Below the pieces are notes generated by a model. The model was not told where the DNA came from. It did not search any database and saw only the letters and a program-made list of their open reading frames with translations. The translations under genes and the position numbers were made by a program. A stretch of DNA of 64,000 nt. It comes from Sympetrum striolatum. Lineage: Eukaryota; Arthropoda; Insecta; Odonata; Libellulidae. Where the stretch lies: assembly GCA_947579665.1 (NCBI GenBank), contig OX388345.1, positions 32,827,849 to 32,891,848 on the forward strand, in the 5' to 3' direction. Positions 12,249 to 25,932 of this stretch are shown piece after piece. The stretch's first letter is position 1; each line of letters begins with the position of its first letter.

Positions 12249-15200
12249 ATGTATTCCTCCAAATTTCCCAAGCCTCGCATCGATCAATCGGACCTCAAAT
12301 GTAAAAGCGGATGTGGATTTTTTGGAAATCCTGAATGGGCTGGGTATTGTTCAAAATGTTTTCGAGAAAAGCAGCAGAGGGAAAGGTCTGGGAAGGTTGG
12401 CCACAAAGTTCGCCGGTATGTTAAAGAGATGACATCCTTTTCTTTCCGCTAAAATTTTTTGTCGTGTGGAGAAATGGAATTCATAGCGCTTTTCTTCTTA
12501 CCTGTTAGACCTCCAGGAATAGAGAAGAAGCAAGTGCAGGCAATATCTGGGTTTACAAGGTTTGAGGAAAAGAAACGTTCTCAATCGGAGAAAACAACGA
12601 AAATATTTAAAACCTTGTCATTTATGAAGTCTCCTAGTTCGAAAGGTAGGTTCATTGACGAAGGTTGCCCTTGTTGTTATTACCCACGTGAACGTTAATC
12701 AAATTTCGTAAGATTCTTATGTATGCTTAGTTTTAAGTCATCTTTTGCGCAATTATTTGGGTTACGTAAGTCGAATAATTATTCCTTGTAGAAGTTCTTT
12801 GGTTTGATCCTGATTATTCTGTTTGAATCTACTTAACTGTATATGCGATTCATTTCTTTAGATTCGAGTCAGTCTAGATCTAGAGTTGAAGAACTAATAC
12901 GAGGAGTTAGGCCGGAATTAGAGAGGTTACGAGATGAATCTTCCAAGTTATTGGCAAGTGTAGGGCCCAATGTTGAACACGAACTACAGCGGCATGCGGC
13001 TCGTTTTGTTGCCAAAGCAGCTCAGCTAGCTGACTCTGAAGGACGTCCAATTGAAGAAGTAGCAGAGGAAGCCCAAAATTATTATATTAACGAAATGAAG
13101 AGGATGGATGCTCTGTCAGTTTATTCTGGTATGCTTTAATTTTTAAATTTTCTTCAATTTTGATTTTTATGTGCAAAGTTTCGAGTGATAGAAATGAACT
13201 GAATTACTCTTAATTAGTTATAACATTGCGTTATAGTCATCTTTTTCTAAAATAAGATGGGAAAATTATTTTTTTACTGATCAACTGATCAAGTCATGAT
13301 TAACTTCCTCTACATGTCTGCTTGGGGGGTTTGTTCTCTCGATAAAATCAACGATAATTCTACCGTTCTCTCTTCCGGGGAATTTCTTTCGATATGATTT
13401 TAATTTGAATAATCTTAATCGTGATTTAATTTGCCTTAATCAAGCAGAAGCTCTACTTCAATCTTCTGAGAGTAATTTATTCATTCAAAAGCAGGACAAA
13501 CATGGTTATTTGACGATTTTATCATTTACTCCTCTCAGATTATGATTACATGTAGAACCATCAATGCTTTGATACAAAGTAAAATTTAAAATTCTTTAGG
13601 TAAATATTGCTATCAATTGAACATGTTTTTTCTATTCCTTAACCCAAGATGTGCTTTCCCCAATGTATGGGAATCCCCTCAATGTATACATGTTGTAAGT
13701 AGTGTTTTCCACAGATTTTGCTTGAGTTATTAATTTTAGAAATCACCCTAAAATAGTTTCTTCACTTTAGAAATTAACTTAAGTCAACAAGAACTCTTTC
13801 TATTTATCATTTTTGACTTTTTTCAATTAAAAATTGAATTAAAGCCTAAGCAAGTATTTGAATATCTCTTTGGACATCATCCTTTAATGGCTGAATAGAT
13901 CTGCTATCTCTCACTTCTGATCACTGATAAAAATGGCATCCTTGGTCTTCCAGATTGCCAAATGGGTTATACGTTTGCCTTTAGTGAAATGAGCCTTGGG
14001 CTCTATTCCAAAAAGGACTCCATTTGTGCGAAATGACTTCAGCTGTCAAAGCACTTCTAAAATACTACTCCCAAATTTGCACCCTGGCAGGATATTGAAC
14101 CCAAAGACAAATGAGTTACTTTACTATCTGGGGGCTTATGTATAAATATAGTTATTTAATTTTAAGATGAAAGGGATTGCATTTAGGTAAGAGGATATGC
14201 CAATTTTTTTTGAAGCACTCATCAATTATCACTCATAATAAGCAAGGTTTATGTAATAATACTTTAGTTAAGATATTTGTTTTGATAATTCTATAATTTT
14301 CCAGAGGTATCTCCGGAAGAAAAAGAGGCGCTATTAGATTACGCTGAGAAGTATGTCATGACTTGCTTGTATCGAATTCTCTTTTGTCATCCGTCTACTA
14401 CAGATGAAGAAAAGGATCTAGGTTTACAAAATAGGTAATTATTTTGAAATTATAATTTAAATCAACTTTGTTCTTACATTCTTTTTTTTTTTGCTAAGTT
14501 TTCTTCCCATCTCTTGTTACAATATGTCATGTTTAATTCCAGAATTCGTAGCTTAAATTGGGTCACAGCTAAACATTTGGATTGCCGAATCAATGAAACT
14601 CAGTCTGAAATATGCGACTTGTACACTGCCATAACAGGTATTTGATGATTGATTCTTCACTCACCATGTATGATGTTTGATTGAATTGGATATTTATCAT
14701 CTGATCTACCGATAGCCAATTTTTCTATCTAATTTTTCATTACATTAAATATTTTTCAAGATAATCACCAATTGGAAGCTATTAACTCTTTGAAAGATAA
14801 TATGCATATCTATTAGTAAATTTCAATTTCACTTTGGTCAAATTTTATTTTTTTAATTCCCTTGGAGAAAGGAAGGATATGTCCACCACAGATGCTTCTT
14901 AAAGTAATTCTGAAATTATTAAGGAGAAGTAAATTACAAAGGAGAATTAAATTTCTTACAGTAGTGAAAAGAGATATTTAATCTCATTTTATTAAATCTT
15001 TCATTTAGTTTTCTTGTCTCTTATTCTTATCTCTGAATTATTCTTTTTTTAGATATCCTTGGTATGGATTCTGCAAAAGCACCGCAAGATAAACTTGCTT
15101 GCGTTGTGGGATGTTGTAGGACTATACTTGAATTGTTGGCACGTTCTCAAGGTGGACCTGCTTCGGCAGACGATTTTCTCCCTGCTCTTATATTTGTGGT

Positions 15201-18200
15201 ATTGAAAGCAAATCCTCCTCGTCTTAAAAGTAATATCCATTACGTTACTAGGTTTTGTAATTCTGCTCGCCTTTTATCTGGAGAAGGTGGATATTACTTC
15301 ACCAATCTCGTAAGTATACTCTTTTTTATAATAATTTCCTCTTCCATAGTAATTTTATTGATATATGATAACTGATGCCATGTTTTAATCCTGTTATTGT
15401 TTTGATGATGGAATATTAAGTGAGCCTTGCTACTCTTTTTGTAATTTACCTAAATATTTTCAAACTCACCACAGTGCTGCTCTTTGAAATTTATTTCAAC
15501 AAATCTAAATTTTTTGTTGCTTGAAAATCATTGTGAAGCATGAATGTAATTCATTATCAAGTATTTGTTAATATTTTCAGTGTTGCGCTGTTTCTTTCAT
15601 CGAAAACCTTACTGCTGAATCCCTGAATATGTCACAAGATGAATTTGACCAGTACACTTCAGGAGAAGTGGTGCCCCCAAGTACTTGGGAGTCAACTTTA
15701 ATGATGTGCGAGGTTAGTGCTTTATTTTATTTATTTTTAGTAATATTTTTTCAAAAATTGCTAATACTTGGGCTAAGCTTGAGTTTATAGCAATGACAAA
15801 TCAGTGTCTCTTACTAGTTCATTGGTTAGAAGCCAAATACTTTTTAAAATTTGTTAAGAGCCTTTAGAACTATCAAAATATCATTTATGCAGAATTTTTC
15901 CTGTCGTTAGATTTCTGAAATTCCCCATGGTTTGAGTCACCCCTGTAAACCAACCTATCACTTTACAATCTTTTATTAATCCATTGCAGGTTTGTAACTA
16001 TTCTGTCTTAAATTTTGGTTAAATGTAGTAAAATATTTGTTTAATCTTAACAAACTACTGATGTATTGATAATAATTGGTGAGAATTAACTTCAATAAGG
16101 ATTTTGTATTGTTTCCATTCTTCTCACAGTTGTGTAGCATTTGTAATTCATTTTTGTGTGCTTATTTCATGGGTTTGGTGTATGGACTTAATGCTAAAAA
16201 CACTTTATATATATTTAATAATTGTGTATGTATAAACTTTACCCCAAAGTACGATGGAAGACTATTCTTATTTATGTTGTAAATATTTATCTTTACCACA
16301 TTACTTAATGCTACATTAACAGCTACAGCTAAACTTTAAAAGCACAAGTAAATTAATCTGATTTAATTGTTTCAATGATACTTGGTGGAAATCCATAATA
16401 CTAAACAATTTATTGCAACAAAACACTTGTGCAATAATAATCAGAAACTTGTACAATGCACACTGTTTAACAAACAGGTCTCAATATTTAGTTTGCACCC
16501 GATGATGGCAAAGTATGCAAAACCCTGTTGTGTGTTTGTTAAACAGTGTGAAATTATCTAAGTATCTGATTATTATTGTGCAAGTCTTTTGTTGCAATAA
16601 ATTGTTTCGTTTATTAATCTATATCTCACCTATAATATTTTTTAAGTATTCTTTCTTCATTTTGGATTTATTGTTAACTCAAATTTTTTGTTGAGTTTGG
16701 TGATTGCCTTGTCATTAAAAACTTTGTTGAAATAAATATTGTACAAGTTACTATATTAACTTTCCTTAGAGGCTTTGTAATGATCCAAATCTACTAAAGG
16801 TTTGAGAGAGCTTATTTAAATGTTACCCCTTCTACATATCATTTACTTTACCTAATGTATACAAAACTGGAAATACCATTGAAAAGCCTCTATAACATTT
16901 AGTGAAACGCATTTGTTATCTTGTTCAGTTGTTCATAGAAAGAGGATTTTGGTATTGTTAGAGTAATTAACTGTATTCATTCAAAAACTTATTTAAAAAT
17001 ATGATATTATCATTTAGATTTTTATTATGCTTTTTATCTATGCAGTCCACAAAAAAATTGTTTAATGCTTTAAATAAAATGAGAGCTGGTTGCACCTGGA
17101 TGTACTCTAATTAATTTTGTTATTAATTACTATCCATGATAGTATTTCGTTTCCAATAAGGTAAGATGCTATAAATTGTCTTAATTTTATCTTCTCCTTG
17201 GTTTAAATATTTAGGACAGTATTGTAGTTAAAAAATGTCATGTAAATATTTAATTAATTTCAGTATTTTATATTTAATTGCTTCGCTGCTTTTGCATATT
17301 AAGAAATGTTTTCATTCTGGCGTGGGAGTAATTCTTCAATGTTTAATAATAGAAATATGATGATATCGTAATAATATTGGTGTTCAGAATCTGAAATATT
17401 TGTGAAATATTATGTTAATCTAAGTCCTTAGAAATAGTGCTGTTGCATGTCTATATGCTAGGAGGTGCAACTTTAACCATTGGTTCAATTTCATAATTTA
17501 TATTAAAATGGTGGTGCTTGACAGGCTGTTCATTTGCTAAATGAGCACCTTGCAGCGCTGGAAGACTTGAGTACTCGCCGGGAAAAATTGGATAAAACAT
17601 CTTCGCAGCTCAAGGATGAAATACTCAGATTCGGCGAGGAGATTGCTGAAGAAGTGTCAACCATTATGGAGAAAACTCCCTTAATCATTAAATCACGTGA
17701 ACCAATGCAGCTTGATTCGGAGGATCCATCCACTGATCAGTTGCCTTCACCAATAGTTCCACAGGTTTGTTAAAAGTATACAGCATGGGTATCTCTGCAT
17801 GAGACTGAGGTTTTCTAACAATTTGTGCATTGCTTTATGGCATAAGGTGTTTTTTTTCCTTTAAATATTAATTGCAGTTTGCTTTTTTACTTTTTACAGG
17901 TTATGTGGAAATAAATTCTTAAGTTAAACTCTCTACTAAGATTGTTATCCAGTTATTTTGTTTAACACAATTTTGTATTTGCTTGTTTTGTTTTTTTGCC
18001 ACTGCTGAAATTTTTAATCTTGAATTCTTTGCTTCTTTATTCTCAGCAAGCTCTAACATTAGATATCTTGAAATAATTTTCCCAGCCTCGTTAATACGAT
18101 GTTCTTCTTGACTAATTGGTGGTCTGATTTCTTGAAAATTTCCATGACTATATTGTAACAGCATGACATTGTTATATTTTGTAATTTTTATTGTTTAGTT

Positions 18201-21200
18201 TTTCTTTGTTATTGTATAATGCTATGTAACTTGTTAAAACTTTTTATTGACCCATAAATATATAATTTATCCAAATTTTGTTTTATTTTTATATTCAGAT
18301 TTTTTGTCTTTGACTTGATTTCCTAATTTACTGTTTCTGATTTCCCCTCAACATGTAACTAAATGGTATGTTGATAGGTTATGTCAACTAAAGAAACTAA
18401 TTATGGCTGAAATTGTAGATATTTATAGGTTAGTTTGAATATTTTATACAAAGATATCTCTATATGGATTTTGATATTATTAATAACTACCACAAAGTTA
18501 CACCTGATTCTGTTTCGTTTTTTAAAGATATGCAATATTATACAGAAAAAACTTTTCATTATCATTCAGACATCATAATCATAGCAAAGAATAATATATT
18601 GAATTATTAATAATGGTTAATTACTACATTTTTGCAATAATTCTATTCCAAGAATTTGTTATGGCTTACTTTTACTTTAACATGGTGATTGCTTAAATCT
18701 ATTAATCAGTTCACAATTAACCTTTAGATATTCGATCATTAATTTCTTAATTATTCATATTAATCATCTTAAATATTTACGATAGTTCATGAGAATTAAG
18801 ACACATTTTCATTCAATACATATATTATATGCTTGGGAGACAAACAGTCAGATCTCCTTCAGGCTTCTCTAGTAGCAGACTGTAATGTAGTTATTTTTAG
18901 CAGAGAAGGTGGTATTCAGTCTCTGTTGCTGATTTACTGACATATTATTCATTTATGATTTATACAGCTTTACTTGAAGGGCTCGCATGTTCCTTTGCCA
19001 AAGGAATCAATTATTTTAACATAAAAAGCCAATTTCATATTTTAAAATATTCTTTGTAAACCTTTTATGATTCTAAAAGCTTAAACCTGTTTTTGTTACT
19101 ATTTTTGTTTATTTATTTGTTACTATTTTCATGAAATGTTTAGTTGTATCCTTTATATAATTTTTTTATTTGAAATCTTCAACTACCTAAATATTCTGTA
19201 AACTTGCCAGTAGTGCTTGTAGATTTTTTAGTTATTAGATTAGCAGTTTTATTGTTTCAGTTGATTATTATTTGTGCTCAAAGCATGGGAGAATTGATTT
19301 TTTAGTTTCATAGTCTTATAATTTATTCTTGATATTCCCATTACATCCATTAATGGTAAAGACAAAGAAGAGTATGACAATAGGAATAGGCTGATTGATG
19401 AAGTGAGTTAATAATAATAAACTCTGAAGAAAACCATGCATTTCTTTTCACTCTCAAGTTTCACTCTCTTGATTTAATACTAATACTTAATAATAAGCTT
19501 CGAACTTATAATGATTCTTAAATTTCTGTCATAAGTCATAATTAGCATGTAATTTTAATTTACAATTAAATTTCTATTGATGTAGATTAATACAAGCCAC
19601 ACTTAAGTTGAGAAGGTTTTAAATCAGGAATTCTTTTTGTTTATTCGTAAAGATTCCCTCTTTGGAGTATATGATGTAAGCAAATTGCAATTCTCTAATT
19701 CTAACAGTAGTTATAATTGTGGTATTTATTACGGATAATTTCTAGTCAAATGTATATTAAACGTATTCCCAATGTTCTACATACTTTACCAAATAATTGT
19801 ATAGCATTGTTCATTTTGTGCAAAGTTTGCTCAAAGAATGAGTACAATTTTTAGGATGGGTAAAAACTCTTAAAAATTTGTAGGTTATCACTACTTTGGA
19901 TCACATCTGCTTGGTAAATTAATATTATGTATATCCTTACTTCTTATTTCTTTAAGCCATCTTGTTCATGAAAATGAAACTTTTATTTCACTGCATAAAT
20001 AAATTATCCTGTATTAAGGTTAATTAGCTTAGAAGATATCCTTAAACATGAAGCAATACTGCCAACCAGGTTATGCATATATTCAAGCTTTCCTATAGAT
20101 GTTCATATAGAATCAACCCTCATTGCAAAGTGATTAAATTTTTTGTGTACACAACTTAATGGGCTTTGGATATTCATAATCCTTTCATTAAAGCATGATT
20201 AAACAATTAATAACCTGAAAAGAAATTAATATTTTCAGAGCCTATTTTACCAGCCCATCCAAATTGTAAATACTCTTTTTATATTGATCTGAAGTCCATT
20301 GAAACTTTTTATTTGCATTTATAGACATAAAATTTAGCTTTAGTGACAGTAATTTGCTAAAATTATAATTTGACTACTTTGACTTTTACTTGAAAAAATA
20401 TCAATCAACTTGCAAACTCAGACTACTTTTTATGCACCTTAAAATGTAAGATTACTTCATGGAGTTAATGTCATATAAATTTCCTCAATGACTCTTATAT
20501 TAATTTTCCTCAACAAGCATCCTTGGAAATAAAATTTTTCTTAATTTATCTACAGATTAAAAATGTAATTATCTAGGAAGAGACAGCTAAAGAAATCTAA
20601 TTTTTATCATCACAATATTTTTAGTTTGAATTATCTAAATTGTAGACTTGGCTCTAGGAATATCTCAACTCAAAACTTATAAAATGGGTGCCAAATCTTA
20701 ACATAAAGGATAGAAAGATTGAGTTCTTGATAACTTCTTGCTCTTATAAAAATAGTTGAAGATAGCTTTCCCCTTGTCATAAGAGGGGTGCATGAGTTAC
20801 CAGAGAAAGAATCAAAGATGCAAAAATCCATCATAGTGGGTCAAGAAATTTACACTTTCTATGTATGCTCTCTGTAAGTTTTACCTTTTGCTAGTTGCTA
20901 CCAATGCTTCTACAGCAAATTCCAAATCAAATAATTTAAGTTACTAATATGAGCATGCGGATATTATCATTGTATTGATTTTTCAGTGATGGTTCAATAT
21001 TTAGTTTTTATCTTCCATGTATATTCTTTCATATTCTGCAACTGTTTAATGAGTTCCCCATGGAGACTAAAGTACTTGCAAAACTTGCAAGAACCCTTTC
21101 TAAATTCCTTGGATTTTTATTCATGTATCTCTTTGAGAGAATTTGAATTTGTTAAAAAGGAAGACTATGTTCCTCTATTCTCTGCTGCTAAGGTAAATTG

Positions 21201-22312
21201 AATGGGCTTTGTGGTTGATGGGTAGACGTTTTTCTAGATTCTTATATTTACATATCATTCCTTCAGAATTATTTTCATCTTGGCATTTGATTATTTTCAA
21301 ACTTGCAGTGTCGTTAAATTTTAGTCTAAAGTGATATTTCATTCATTACGTAAACCTTTCATTTCAATGCTTTTTTTTAAGAATCAGTCATGCATTATTT
21401 CTGTCATATTTGAGATTTACTTTCAAGTACCATTAGAACTATTACATCCGATTTAGTGTAGCCAGACAATTTGTCCATTGACAGGTAATAGCACCGCCGG
21501 TGGCACTGGATGATGTCATGCAGGCAATGGCAGACTCCTCTAACCCAGCTCCCTGGCACCCCGTCTCATGCTTTGACTTTGCCGACCCAGAAGACAGTCT
21601 CAAATTGGTAAACTATGACATAGAGCTCCCGGGTGACAACAGTCCTTTATCCCAGTGTGAGGACCCCTCCCAGCTGAACATGGCTGAAGAAGACAATCCT
21701 CTTCTACTTGGTGACATGACAGGATCCATCTTAGACGAAAGTGAATCACCAACGACTGGAGATCTACTTCCCTCTCCCTTGAAACCGACAGCCCCAATGT
21801 CTCTTCCCTCCACTGGTGGAATCACACCACTCGGTTGGAACATTCCTAGCATTCCATGTGAAACTGGTGCCGCTGGAACATGCATGTCCTACTCCCAGTC
21901 CTCCTCCTCCCCAATCAAGGGTCCGGTTGCCTCAGCTTGGTCAGCAAACAGTGGCACAGTGACCCAAATGCCTCTGCTTCCCACTCCAATCAATATAGGA
22001 ATGAGTACAGGATCTGCATACATGGCTTCAATGATGCGCCCTCAAGCTGCGCTTCAATCGGGGCCATCATCTAGTTGGAGTCGCCCACCAGATCTGCCAT
22101 TGGTTGAAACTCATCGACCAGATATAGACTTGGATTATGGCAGAAGGACAAGGGAGAATGAGGAAGAAGTTGACAAGGAGCCCCCTGATTTGTTATCAGA
22201 CACTCCCCCACCTTCCTTACCTCCCCCAGCTACGTCAAGTCGATCCCAAGTGGAGGAAACTCTAGTCAGGGCCCTTGGAGGGGTCCTTACTACATTTGAC
22301 AGCTTGATATGA
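12249..22312 (+). CDS. RABGEF1: Rabex-5 / RABGEF1: A20 zinc finger and VPS9-domain Rab5 exchange factor
   Basis: Nine exons give one 750-residue frame: 12249-12415, 12509-12645, 12862-13128, 14305-14434, 14543-14637, 15053-15309, 15581-15712, 17525-17764, 21485-22312 (stop TGA 22310-22312). Phases agree at every junction. Residues about 10-45 form an A20-type zinc finger ([19 protein letters not shown], then YCSKCFREK), which in Rabex-5 binds ubiquitin and acts as E3 ligase. A helical bundle follows (about 100-200). The VPS9 catalytic domain spans about 200-400, with [20 protein letters not shown], the DKLACVVGC helix, [20 protein letters not shown] and [20 protein letters not shown]. Next come a coiled-coil-like stretch ([20 protein letters not shown]) and a 275-residue Pro/Ser-rich tail. 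The protein should load GTP on Rab5 on early endosomes. The start ATG precedes the family-typical N-terminus; its context (ATCATGT) is weak. Confidence 0.94.
16403..16607. mobile_element. MITE-like inverted repeat in a Rabex-5 intron
   Basis: The 74-base arm 16403-16476 (starting AAACAATTTATTGCAACA, ending CACTGTTTAACAAACA) is repeated in reverse complement at 16533-16607, with a spacer of about 56 bases. Arms differ by a few substitutions and small indels. There is no coding potential. This fits a small non-autonomous DNA transposon; a target-site duplication was not resolved. Confidence 0.65.
17765..21484 (+). other. Last Rabex-5 intron, 3.7 kb, mostly featureless
   Basis: AT-rich intron joining two phase-0 exons. 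The only item of note is a coding-like stretch ending at a good donor at 21192 (see findings). No transposon was recognised. Confidence 0.5.
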
Positions 22313-25300
22313 TTCAGATGCAAATTATTTATAAATTTCTGTATGCTCTGATCTCATTGGAAATGCTGCTAGTCTCATCGAGTAGCAGATGATTTTAAAT
22401 CGACATCACCTTTTAAATTTAATCATTTCATTCTTTAAATCATCCATGTCTCATTTATTTATTCGCAGCAATTTGTTTCAAAAGTTGCTTTTTTACTATG
22501 TGTTTTTTTACTGCATCAGCTGCTTTTTTTAGAATCAGCTTTGATTAATTGTTCATAAATTTCATATAGATCTGTCACATAAATGATATTCTGATGCTAA
22601 CCTGAGAAGATTATTCTACAGCTTCTTAGATCTTGTCTCTATTTGAAAGTGAAATTCGGTGCAATACATGATGCTTTTGTGTATGAACTAGATTTGGTTT
22701 CCCATGAGTATGGAAAATTTTGGGGGAGTTGCTAGAATGATTATTTAACTTATATTATTATTGCAATCATCAAAATCATAACTATAGCAAGTAATTCAAT
22801 GGCCCATTCACAATATTTTTTCTGGCTTAGATAAGATGAAGCATATTGTGCAAGCTGCAAATATATCAACAGAGATTAGTTGCACTTGAATAGTAGCCTA
22901 GGTGGCTGAAGTTCATTGCTTAGTGAAATTATGTTCTTTGAAATTATTTAGCAACTTAATGCACTACATATTCTCTATGCATTGGAACACCTTATCTTTT
23001 TATGTGCATAGCATTTTGATTTTTAGTTTTGTATGATAATCAGTTGAGACATAAAAATCTGTACATAACGGCATGTTGAGTTACAATGTTTCCTTTGATA
23101 CTCTAGAAACTTTCTCGTAAATATTTATTTTTTCTTGGGCTGTGGAGAAAGAAGTATATGAGCTGTATCACATATGTTAATCTGCAGAGATATGTAACAT
23201 CATTTGCAATGACATTGACTTACTGTTATAAGCGCACTGTTATTGAATTAAACATAGTTATTTTAATTTCTTGCATAAAATTACAAATAAATGATATAAA
23301 TTGTTTCCTTATGATTTTTCTTATTCACACCTATGCTATTTCTAGGGTTTCTTGAATTTTGTTTCCCATTGTTTTATGAAGATTTTACTCATTTATAGAT
23401 TAACCTGTCTGTATTAATCACCCATTCTTTCTATGAAGAGTCATCATAGTTATTCATAGGAACAACAAGTGAACTGAAGTGTTAGTTTCATAGAATCATC
23501 GATTATTGTTTATTGAAATTTATGATAGAGCTAAAGCATTCCTTAAGAGTTTGAATGTAATGATTATAATTTTCATCTTTTTTCATGGGAGAGTTGCAAT
23601 TTGTTGAGTGTATCAAAAGCATTGCTTTTATTGTTCTCATTGGAAACCATTTCCTCAAAAGAGATTCTGAGATGCAGTGGCAAATATTAAGGCTTTTTCT
23701 TAAAAGTATTTGTGTAAGCAGATGTTTTTTAAACTTAAAAGATTTAAATAGCATATTTCTTGAATCGTGAAATTTATGTTATACTTTGATGTCTACTTCA
23801 AAGTATATTCTCAAACAGCATTTGAGAATTGCTCACTATGTATAGGCTTTGAATATTGATGCGGCAGTGAAATAATATTTTTCTCATTACAATTATCTTG
23901 TTGATCAACTTTAAAAATAAACCAAATTCTGACATTTGTGATAGGAGCATCTTGATTAGCAACATAATCACTTTTGTTTTTCTGAATAATTCTCCAATGA
24001 AATTCTGAGTCCCTAATTTTAATGTAAAAATTATGTTCATGTTTCCATTGAAATTTGAGTATTATCAATAAGACGATGCAATTACCAAATTGCATGTTAG
24101 AAAAATGTCAATATTTAATTATTTACCATTCACCCCAAAGCACCCAAAAATGTTTCAAGAGAAATTCTTCTACAGTAGATACTAAGGAAAGCTGTGAAAA
24201 GAAGGAAGGAGACCTTCTTTTCTTTTAAAATTCTTGTACCAGCTACTATGATATTGTGTATGCCAAAGTGTTTCTAACTCAAAATGAAATAAATAGAAAA
24301 TAGCAGGTAACAAGGACTTTTATGTACAAATAATTCATTCAATAGCATGCCTTAAATAGAAGTATTTTTGCATGCAGTCAAAATTTTTGGAACCCAATAT
24401 GTTGGAAATCTGTATAATCGAACTGGAGAAATATTTACTTTGTTTTTTAAGGGTTAGCTAATCCTGTGCCTTTAATATTAACTTTAAACTTTTTTATTTG
24501 TGCTGATTTTGAGAAAAGTTAATTCTTTCAACTGATCATCCTAAACCACTCAATCTTGAGCATATTTCCCAGAATTTACCTTCATTTTCTCCATTGCAAA
24601 GGAGGATATGAATACCCTGAGTGAAATCAAGAATACTGGGAAGTATACTTGAGATCTAGCAGCGGTTGCATAAAATAATAAACTTTCATATTATACTAGT
24701 GTCACGGAGAGTACTTGATGAACATCTCACAGCAGAGTGATTTTTGAAGGTAGCAGACATGTTGATTTTATGATATGTGTTAACTTAGCAGACCATGTAG
24801 CAAAATGTTGCTACAAATATTATTCATTCCAGTTAAAGACAGGAACACTAAAACAGGGTTGCAAGTAGAACACACTTTCTAGTTTTCTGAAACTGAAAAG
24901 TTTGATTTAGAAGTTGTATTGATGAAAACTGGATGGAAATACATTGGTTTCAGATCTATAAGCGTTGTTTTAACGTGTTAATTAACTGTAATGTAGAACA
25001 ATGGCCAGGAGAGGTTTACTCTGGTATCTTTACTGCAAGTTACTTCTAGTTTTTAAAATAAATTTAACCAGCAATTCATTGTTATTCTATAGATAACACT
25101 GAAATACTTGGGATGGATTGTGATGGTTGAAACTGGTTGCAAAGAATATTAAATAGTGTTAAAAGTAGAAGCTGGTTCTCATTATTTTCTCTAAAGGAAA
25201 TATATTCATATAAGAAAAGGTGAAAGAAAAGCTCTAGACGATTCTTGGTAGAATTTTACTCAGATTCAACACTTAAATAGATCAGGGGGTGTAAGAAAGA

Positions 25301-25932
25301 TATATTAGCAATTAAACAAAAAAACAAATGCTTAGCTTAGATGGTGGTGCATGGCATATCTAGAGCTGCTGCAATTCCATGATCGATGCTAATTCTTCAA
25401 CTTCCCTCTTGCATATGTATGTATCAACAATTTTATGCTATGTAAAACATTATGGTAGAGAGCATTGCATTATCTTAGATTCTATATAGTGACAGATTGC
25501 AAATGATAGAATCATTTTGATCACATGACATAAAATGCTCTTCATTTGCTTGGAACAATGTAACGTAAAACAATCCCTTACAAATTCCCCATATAGTTTA
25601 TAACTAATAAAATTAATTCAGGTTGCCAAGTTATACATTGTTTGTTCTTAGTATATCATTAAAATTACTCAACTGAAGCAAAAAAGAAAATAATCACAAA
25701 CAAATTTGTCAAAGTTATTAAATATACGCAGCTGCATAAATAGCAAAGCCAAAGAGTAAGTAACTAACGTAAGTATATCGCATTTTAGCTGGACAGCAAA
25801 CAACTCCGTTTCATAAATGTATCAAACTAACCATTTAAAATATACAGTCTGTCTTTCAATTTTCTGGATTCTGGAATAAAAGGTAAAAGAAAGGAAAGCA
25901 ACAATTATATGGTTGTTCTTGAGCTTAACTGA
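22313..25932 (+). other. Rabex-5 3' UTR and intergenic sequence
   Basis: The stop codon of Rabex-5 is followed by AT-rich DNA with several scattered AATAAA words, so the poly(A) site cannot be fixed. No gene or repeat was recognised up to the foldback element. Confidence 0.45.

Noticed and set aside
14060..14140. Possible tRNA-derived remnant in a Rabex-5 intron (GGGTTCAATATCC on the minus strand)
   Set aside because: The B-box match is imperfect and no A box at the right distance is convincing.
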